From: Novosphingobium sp. FKTRR1
GTDB taxonomy: Bacteria > Pseudomonadota > Alphaproteobacteria > Sphingomonadales > Sphingomonadaceae
Reading direction: 5' to 3'
DNA length: 64,000 nt
Assembly (NCBI RefSeq): GCF_020404405.1
Contig: NZ_JAIZDA010000003.1
Coordinates: 1-64,000 of the forward strand
Made by a program: the position numbers and the translations under genes. Under the pieces are notes generated by a model. It worked only from the letters and a program-made list of their open reading frames with translations. It had not been told where the DNA came from and did no database searches. Below, one piece after another: positions 59,194 through 64,000 of this stretch. Position 1 is the first letter of the stretch. Each line of letters begins with the position of its first letter.

Positions 59194-59268
59194 TGGCTGG
59201 GGCGGGAGGATTCGAACCTCCGAATGCCGGTACCAAAAACCGGTGCCTTACCACTTGGCGACGCCCCA
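59194..59268 (-). tRNA. tRNA-Gln (anticodon TTG)
   Basis: The minus strand folds as a cloverleaf. Acceptor TGGGGCG (59268-59262) pairs with CGCCCCA near the 3' end. The anticodon stem CCGGT/ACCGG encloses the loop TTTTGGT with TTG as anticodon. The T arm is GGAGG-TTCGAAT-CCTCC, and CCA is encoded at 59196-59194. It stands alone between the flavoprotein gene and the HAD phosphatase. Confidence 0.97.
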
Positions 59269-59338
59269 GCGGGAAGTGGCGCGTATAGCGTCCACGGCGC
59301 GAAAGGAAAGGGGGGATCAACACCCCTTTCGGGAGTTT

Positions 59339-60025
59339 TCAGCCGGTAATCCCCAGCCGCGCGAGCACGGGCAGCAATTCGTCGAAGTGATCGATCACCG
59401 CATCGGCGCCCAGCTCGTCGGCGGGGCGGTCGTTGAACCCAAAGCGCACGACCACCACCGGCAGCCCCGCGGCGCGCGCCGCGCCGACATCGAAAGTGGT
59501 GTCGCCGACAAAAGCGGTGCGCCCGCCGGTCGCTCTGGCACGGGCGATCATTTCGTGCAGCATGTCTGGCTTCGGCTTGGCGCGGCCATCGCCCAGCGTG
59601 TCGCCGCCGATGATTGCGGCAAAGCGGTCTTGCACGCCCAGATCAGACAGTAGTTTGCGGGCCAGAGCCTCGCGCTTGTTGGTGGCGATCGCGGCTTTGA
59701 CCCCGCGCGCGGCAAGGGCATCGAGCATTGCCTCGGCGCCCGGATAGAAGCGGGTGTGGCGGGCGATGTTCTCGGCATAGAACGCCACCAACTGCTCGTT
59801 GAGTGCGGGCAGGGCGGCTTCGTCCACCGGACCGTTGCGCGCGATTGCCTTGCGCAACATTTGCGCGCTGCCGCCGCCGACCAGCGCGGGCACCTCGGCA
59901 AGCGGAATGGTCGGCCGTCCATCCAGTTCCAGCGCGTGGTTGAGCGCATGGCCAAGGTCGAGCGCGGTGTCGAACAAGGTGCCATCGAGGTCGAATCCGA
60001 CCAGCGAAAATGGAAAATCGGTCAT
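59339..60025 (-). CDS. gph: HAD-superfamily phosphatase, phosphoglycolate-phosphatase-like
   Basis: 228 residues from the ATG at 60025 (MTDFPFSLVGFDLDGTLFDT). The HAD motifs are FDLDGTLFDTALDL (nucleophile Asp 11 and acid Asp 13), KAAIATNKREALARKLL (motif II Thr), GDGRAKPKPDML (motif III Lys) and TAFVGDTTFDVGAARAAGL (motif IV Asp). The helical cap after motif I matches Gph. It removes 2-phosphoglycolate, a product of DNA repair and photorespiratory-type reactions. It is divergent from glmU with 61 bp between. The gene symbol rests on family resemblance. Confidence 0.85.
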   Translation of the reverse strand: MTDFPFSLVGFDLDGTLFDTALDLGHALNHALELDGRPTIPLAEVPALVGGGSAQMLRKAIARNGPVDEAALPALNEQLVAFYAENIARHTRFYPGAEAMLDALAARGVKAAIATNKREALARKLLSDLGVQDRFAAIIGGDTLGDGRAKPKPDMLHEMIARARATGGRTAFVGDTTFDVGAARAAGLPVVVVRFGFNDRPADELGADAVIDHFDELLPVLARLGITG

Positions 60026-60086
60026 GTTTGTGGCGAGTGCCCGGCTGTTCTGGAAACTGCAAGGAAATGCTGGCAAAGACCCTGTC

Positions 60087-61460
60087 ATGACCCAGCACCC
60101 CCCCGCTTCCGCCGCCCCGCTTGCCGTGATCGTCCTTGCCGCGGGCAAGGGCACCCGCATGAAAAGCGACCGCCACAAGGTGTTGCATGCCATCGCCGGG
60201 CGACCGATGCTCGATCACCTGCTCGCCAGCGTCGCGCAACTTGCTCCCGAACGGCAGGTCGTCGTCGCCGGGCACGGCCGCGATCAGCTGGAAAAGGCGC
60301 TGGCCGGGCGCGCAGCCATTGCCTTGCAGGAACCGCAGCTTGGCACCGGTCATGCCGTGCAGCAGGCTGAGGCAGCGCTGGAGGGCTTTGCGGGCGATGT
60401 ACTGGTGCTTTACGGCGATGTGCCCTTCGTGAAGCCGGACACCATGCGTGCGCTGCTGGAGCGGCTCCACGGCGATGATCAGCCCGCGGTGGTCGTGCTG
60501 GGCTTCGAACCGGCCGACCCGCTGCAATATGGCCGGATCGTCGCGGTTGACGGCGTGATCGCCAGGATGGTCGAATACAAGGACGCGACCGCGGCCGAGC
60601 GCGCCAGCCCGTTGTGCAATTCTGGCCTGCTGGCGGCGCGCTGCGATGACTTGTTCGCGTTACTGGCGCGAGTCGACAACGCCAATGCGCAGGGCGAGTA
60701 CTACCTTCCCGATATCGTCAACATCGCCATCGCCGATGGACGCGGTGCCGCCGTAATCGTGACCGAGGATGCCGACGAAGTGGCCGGGATCAACAGTCGC
60801 GCCGAACTGGCCGAGGCCGATGCGCGCTGGCAGCACAAGCGGCGGTTGCAGGCGATGGCCGATGGCGCCACGCTGCGCGCTCCTGAAACGGTGTGGTTTG
60901 CGTGGGACACGGTGCTGGGTCGCGACGTGACGATCGAGCAGAACGTCATCTTCGGTCCAGGCGTGACCATTGCCGACAACGTCGAAATCCGCGCCTTCTG
61001 CCACATCGAGGGTGCGCGGATCGAAAGCGGGGTCACCGTTGGCCCGTTTGCCCGATTGCGCCCCGGTGCGGTGCTTGAGGAAAAGAGCCGCATCGGCAAC
61101 TTCGTCGAAGTGAAGAACGCCACGCTGCACAAGGGCGCCAAGGCCAACCATCTGACGTATCTTGGCGACGCCGACATCGGTGCGGACGCCAACATCGGCG
61201 CAGGCACCATCACCTGCAACTATGACGGCTATTTCAAGTATCGCACTGTCATCGGCGAGCGGGCCTTCATCGGATCGAACTCGGCGCTGATCGCTCCGGT
61301 GCGGATCGGCGCGGATGCCATCGTCGCCGCAGGCAGCGCGGTCAGCCGCGACGTGTCGGACGGCGAGCTGCGACTGGTGCGCGGCGAGCAACTGGTCAAG
61401 CCCGGCTGGGCCGACAGCTTCCACGATGCGATGAAAAAGAAGAAGGCGGAACGCAAATGA
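60087..61460 (+). CDS. glmU: Bifunctional GlmU (uridyltransferase/acetyltransferase)
   Basis: 457 residues from the ATG at 60087 (MTQHPPASAAPLAVIVLAAG). The N-terminal pyrophosphorylase has VIVLAAGKGTRMKSDRHKVL, QLGTGHAVQQAEAAL and LVLYGDVPFVKPDTM. A left-handed beta-helix acetyltransferase follows from about 250, with IGNFVEVKNATLHKGAKANH, TYLGDADIGADANIGAGTIT and CNYDGYFKYRT (active-site region). It makes UDP-GlcNAc for peptidoglycan, LPS and exopolysaccharide. Its stop overlaps the start of the acetyltransferase gene by four bases. Confidence 0.97.
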   Translation: MTQHPPASAAPLAVIVLAAGKGTRMKSDRHKVLHAIAGRPMLDHLLASVAQLAPERQVVVAGHGRDQLEKALAGRAAIALQEPQLGTGHAVQQAEAALEGFAGDVLVLYGDVPFVKPDTMRALLERLHGDDQPAVVVLGFEPADPLQYGRIVAVDGVIARMVEYKDATAAERASPLCNSGLLAARCDDLFALLARVDNANAQGEYYLPDIVNIAIADGRGAAVIVTEDADEVAGINSRAELAEADARWQHKRRLQAMADGATLRAPETVWFAWDTVLGRDVTIEQNVIFGPGVTIADNVEIRAFCHIEGARIESGVTVGPFARLRPGAVLEEKSRIGNFVEVKNATLHKGAKANHLTYLGDADIGADANIGAGTITCNYDGYFKYRTVIGERAFIGSNSALIAPVRIGADAIVAAGSAVSRDVSDGELRLVRGEQLVKPGWADSFHDAMKKKKAERK

Positions 61461-61900
61461 TCACGATCGCCCAGGCAACGCAGGCCCATCTTGATGGCTG
61501 GGCGGCATTGCGCGGGCAATTGTGGGACGAGGAGCCGGTTGCGGCTCATCGCGAGGAAGCTGCGGCGCAACTGGCCGACCCTGAACGCTTCCTCAATCTG
61601 GTGGCGCTGGCCGATGCGCAGGTTGTCGGCTTTGCCGAAGCGTCGATCCGGCACGAGTATGTCAACGGCTGCGATACGTCGCCGGTGGTGTTCCTTGAAG
61701 GCATTCTGGTTGCCGAGGGCTGGCGCAGGCAGGGACTTGCCAAGCGGCTGTGCGCGGCTATCGCCGACTGGGGCCGGAGCAAGGGTTGCAGCGAATTTGC
61801 TTCCGACGCATGGCACGATGACGTTGAAAGCCATGCGTTCCACACCGCTGTCGGCTTTGCCGAGACTGAGCGCGTGGTCTATTTTCGCAGCCAATTGTAA
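61457..61900 (+). CDS. GNAT acetyltransferase, aminoglycoside 6'-N-acetyltransferase-like
   Basis: 147 residues. The features match AAC(6')-I type enzymes throughout: WAALRGQLWDEEPVAAHREE at the N terminus, VGFAEASIRHEYVNGCDTSP, VVFLEGILVAEGWRRQGLAK (acetyl-CoA loop R-R-x-G-L-A), GCSEFASDAWHDDVESHAFH and the end GFAETERVVYFRSQL. Chromosomal members of this subfamily are often intrinsic, and the natural substrate may be another amine. It is translationally coupled to glmU by a 4-bp overlap, so it is co-expressed with UDP-GlcNAc synthesis. No mobile element is adjacent. Confidence 0.88.
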   Translation: MITIAQATQAHLDGWAALRGQLWDEEPVAAHREEAAAQLADPERFLNLVALADAQVVGFAEASIRHEYVNGCDTSPVVFLEGILVAEGWRRQGLAKRLCAAIADWGRSKGCSEFASDAWHDDVESHAFHTAVGFAETERVVYFRSQL

Positions 61901-61945
61901 CGATCGCGGCGAACCCTTCGGGCATCCCAGCAAAGGCCATCCCCC

Positions 61946-62392
61946 ATGCCCATCGCCCAAATCAACATCGCGCGGTTTCATGGAGCGAAGGACGATCCGG
62001 CCAACGCACCCTTCTTCAATGCCATCGATCATGTGAATGCGCAGGCAGAGGCGGCCGACGGCTTCGTCTGGCGGTTGGTGGGCGAGGGCAACAACGCCAC
62101 CGATATCGAGATCGTGCAGGGAGATCCCGATCTGATCGTCAACATGTCGGTATGGCGCGACGTCGAATCGCTTGAAGCCTTTGCCTATCGCCATGCCGAT
62201 CACCGCGCGGTACTCGCACGGCGCAAAGAGTGGTTTCAGGACATAACCCCCTCTTTGGTGCTGTGGCCGGTGCCCGAAGGGCATGAACCGACAGTGGCGG
62301 AAGGCATGGCCAAACTTGCCGAACTCGCCGCCAATGGCCCCGGCAAGGCCGTGTTCACGTTTCGCTGGTACAGGGAAAACCGGTCGGGCTGA
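61946..62392 (+). CDS. DUF3291 domain protein
   Basis: 148 residues. IAQINIARFHGAKDDPANAP, FVWRLVGEGNNATDIEIVQG, LIVNMSVWRDVESLEAFAYR and RRKEWFQDITPSLVLWPVPE follow the DUF3291 pattern, related to dimeric alpha-beta-barrel monooxygenase-type folds. Function is unknown. It starts 45 bp after the acetyltransferase gene on the same strand and probably shares the glmU transcript. Confidence 0.85.
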   Translation: MPIAQINIARFHGAKDDPANAPFFNAIDHVNAQAEAADGFVWRLVGEGNNATDIEIVQGDPDLIVNMSVWRDVESLEAFAYRHADHRAVLARRKEWFQDITPSLVLWPVPEGHEPTVAEGMAKLAELAANGPGKAVFTFRWYRENRSG

Positions 62393-62405
62393 TGGGGCGC
62401 GGCCC

Positions 62406-62433
62406 TTGACATGATATCATGATATGATATCAG
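62406..62433 (+). promoter_or_regulatory. Promoter and overlapping palindromic operator of the VapBC module
   Basis: TTGACA at 62406-62411 and TATCAG at 62428-62433 are separated by 16 bases. Between and around them the sequence repeats the dyads ATGATATCAT (62411-62420), ATATCATGATAT (62414-62425) and TGATATCA (62425-62432). This fits autorepression by the ribbon-helix-helix antitoxin. The start codon at 62443 is so close to the -10 that the transcript may be leaderless. Confidence 0.8.
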
Positions 62434-62442
62434 AATATCATC

Positions 62443-62697
62443 ATGACCAGAATTCTTGCCGATCTGCCCGATGATGACATCAAATGGCTCGATACCCGCG
62501 CTGCCGAGCAGGGGCGATCACGAGCGTCTGTGCTGCGTGATGCGGTGGCGGCTTACAAGGCGCAAGCGGTGTCATCGGGAAACAAGGACTGGATCCTGCG
62601 CGGGGCCGGGTACTGGAAAGATCGTGCCGACATTGGCGACGGGGTGGAATACCAGCAGGGCATCCGCGAGGATCGTCGCCCCTACGAAGATATCTGA
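62443..62697 (+). CDS. Ribbon-helix-helix antitoxin (CopG/VapB type)
   Basis: 84 residues. The N-terminal MTRILADLPDDDIKWLDTRA followed by EQGRSRASVLRDAVAAYKAQ is a ribbon-helix-helix dimer motif: one beta strand, then two helices. The acidic/aromatic C terminus (YWKDRADIGDGVEYQQGIRE) would wrap the toxin. It lies three bases upstream of the PIN toxin gene. No Shine-Dalgarno is seen before the ATG, consistent with a leaderless message. Confidence 0.88.
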   Translation: MTRILADLPDDDIKWLDTRAAEQGRSRASVLRDAVAAYKAQAVSSGNKDWILRGAGYWKDRADIGDGVEYQQGIREDRRPYEDI

Positions 62698-62700
62698 GCC

Positions 62701-63066
62701 GTGTCCGACCCGTTCTTTGACACCAACATCCTGATCGATTGGTTGAAGGATCGTCCGCAAGCGACGGCGGAACTGTCGCGCTATAACGGGCATCGGGTCA
62801 GCCGTATCGCCTGGGCAGAAGTGCTTGCAGGAGAGCCGCTTGAAACGCGTGACCGGGTCCGTGATCTGATAGCGCCGTTCGAGGTAGTCGAGATAGATGG
62901 CCGCATCGCGGCAACCGCCGCAGACATCCGTCATCGCACCCGAATGAAGCTGCTCGATGCGTTGATTCTGGCGACCGCGCAAGTCAATGGCGCCATACTG
63001 GTAACCCGCAATACCCGCGATTATCCGGTGAACATGCCGGGCATACGCGTACCCTATACCCTGTGA
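62701..63066 (+). CDS. PIN-domain toxin (VapC type)
   Basis: 121 residues from a GTG at 62701 (MSDPFFDTNILIDWLKDRPQ). The four PIN acidic residues are in place: Asp 7 (FFDTN), Glu 40 (WAEVLAG), Asp 86 (KLLDALILATA) and Asp 107 (TRNTRDYP). These Mg-dependent ribonucleases usually cut tRNA or rRNA. It forms a compact operon with the antitoxin. The pair separates glmU/acetyltransferase/DUF3291 from glmS, so read-through into glmS may be affected by its autorepression. Confidence 0.92.
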   Translation: MSDPFFDTNILIDWLKDRPQATAELSRYNGHRVSRIAWAEVLAGEPLETRDRVRDLIAPFEVVEIDGRIAATAADIRHRTRMKLLDALILATAQVNGAILVTRNTRDYPVNMPGIRVPYTL

Positions 63067-63101
63067 ACCCCAACTCCCTCTGACCAAAGGCACCCTCTCC
63101 C

Positions 63102-64000
63102 ATGTGCGGAATCATCGGTATTGTCGGCAAGGAATCCGTGGCGGAGCGGCTGGTCGATGGCCTGCGGCGGATGGAATATCGCGGCTATGACAGCGCCGGG
63201 GTGTGCACGGTGGAAGGCGGCGAACTCGTGCGCCGTCGTGCCGAGGGCAAGCTCAACAACCTGGTCATCGAACTGGCGCGCAATCCCGCGCCGGGCAACG
63301 TCGGCATCGCGCATACCCGCTGGGCCACGCATGGCGCTCCGACGACCAACAACGCGCACCCGCACGCCACCGAGCAGGTCGCGCTGGTCCATAACGGCAT
63401 CATCGAGAACTTCCGCCCCTTGCGCGAAGCGCTGACCAGGCGCGGCCGCGTGTTCGAAAGCGAGACCGACACCGAAGTCGTCGCCCATCTGGTATCCGAA
63501 TATATAGAAAATGGCGAAAGCCCTGAAAATGCGGTGAAAGCCGTGTTGCCGCAACTGCGCGGTGCCTTTGCGCTGGCCATCGCGTTTCGCGAACACCCCG
63601 AATTGCTGATCGGCGCGCGACTGGGTTCGCCACTGGTTGTCGGTTATGGCGATGGTGAGACGTTCCTTGGCTCCGACGCGCTGGCACTGGCGCCGCTGAC
63701 CCAGCGCGTGACTTATCTGGAAGAAGGCGACTGGGTGATCATCACCCGCGATGGCGCGCAGATATTCGACGTGGCCAACAATCCGGTCAAGCGGCCCATC
63801 GTGGCTTCGGGCGCGACGGCGGCGGCGATCGAGAAGGGCAATTACCGCCACTTCATGCTCAAGGAAATCTACGAGCAGCCGATCGTGGTGGCACAGACGC
63901 TGCGTTCGTACTTGCGCCGCTATGAACAGGTCGTCTCGTTGCCGCAGATCGATTTCGATCTTGCCAGCATCACGCGCGTGACCATCGTGGCTTGTGGTAC
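63102..64000 (+). CDS. glmS: Glucosamine-fructose-6-phosphate aminotransferase, N-terminal part
   Basis: The first 299 residues are present; the gene runs off the right edge. The start MCGIIGIVGKESVAERLVDG places the catalytic Cys 2 after Met removal. The glutaminase motifs RMEYRGYDSAGV, IAHTRWATHGAPTTNNAHPH and HNGIIENFRPLREAL are intact. The sugar isomerase (SIS) part begins near FMLKEIYEQPIVV and ITRVTIVACGT. It makes glucosamine-6-phosphate, the first step of UDP-GlcNAc synthesis, upstream of GlmU in the pathway. Confidence 0.97.
   Translation, partial: MCGIIGIVGKESVAERLVDGLRRMEYRGYDSAGVCTVEGGELVRRRAEGKLNNLVIELARNPAPGNVGIAHTRWATHGAPTTNNAHPHATEQVALVHNGIIENFRPLREALTRRGRVFESETDTEVVAHLVSEYIENGESPENAVKAVLPQLRGAFALAIAFREHPELLIGARLGSPLVVGYGDGETFLGSDALALAPLTQRVTYLEEGDWVIITRDGAQIFDVANNPVKRPIVASGATAAAIEKGNYRHFMLKEIYEQPIVVAQTLRSYLRRYEQVVSLPQIDFDLASITRVTIVACG

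Overview
The window reads as a chromosomal segment of a GC-rich alphaproteobacterium of the sphingomonad type (Sphingomonadales, Novosphingobium- or Sphingomonas-like). The basis is overall similarity of the gene families: several large TonB-dependent receptors, a TPR-sulfotransferase beside a receptor, an exopolysaccharide cluster with Wza/Wzc-like proteins, a glgP-glgB-glgC-glgA-pgm-glgX operon and GTG/ATGA-coupled starts. No rRNA, CRISPR array or prophage is visible. One tRNA gene (Gln, TTG) is present.

Layout. 1-670: insertion-sequence debris, with an IS5-type transposase tail and a 195-bp element bounded by 22-bp perfect inverted repeats. 670-12860: an exopolysaccharide cluster. It holds a polymerase/ligase-like membrane protein, a hexapeptide acetyltransferase and a Wzc-like tyrosine kinase, then a divergent Wza-like lipoprotein. 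A stretch with an IS3 remnant and a 92-bp inverted-repeat element follows, then a SleB-type cell wall hydrolase with an outer-membrane barrel, a small membrane protein, a glycosyltransferase broken by a (CG)7 tract, and a polysaccharide pyruvyl transferase. 13.1-18.8 kb: an RND efflux operon. 19.1-27.6 kb: an L,D-transpeptidase, a TonB receptor whose ribosome binding site is buried in a hairpin, and a minus-strand set of glycosyltransferase, DUF2141 protein, multi-span membrane protein and DUF2334 deacetylase. 27.6-38.4 kb: a six-gene glycogen operon with overlapping starts and stops. 38.7-41.4 kb: a TonB receptor with cytochrome b561. 41.5-44.5 kb: a 67-residue DNA-binding-like protein, then a soluble hybrid histidine kinase with a LuxR-type response regulator.

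44.6-52.3 kb is the most suggestive block for a new system. An exported RidA-type protein diverges from a TonB receptor, which is followed by a TPR-sulfotransferase, an exported c-type cytochrome and a flavin amine-oxidase with a twin-arginine-like N terminus. Together they could form a cell-envelope amine or amino-acid oxidation module. 52.7-59.2 kb: a quinone-reductase-like enzyme, an exported M20 peptidase, and a TetR regulator divergent from a Rieske oxygenase and a phytoene-desaturase-like flavoprotein, with a clear palindromic operator between regulator and oxygenase. 59.2-64 kb: tRNA-Gln, a HAD phosphatase, glmU, an AAC(6')-like acetyltransferase, a DUF3291 protein, a VapBC-type toxin-antitoxin pair with an operator-rich promoter, and the 5' part of glmS. 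glmU and glmS belong to the same UDP-GlcNAc pathway and flank the toxin-antitoxin pair.

All family names come from reading translated sequence by eye. No database search was run.
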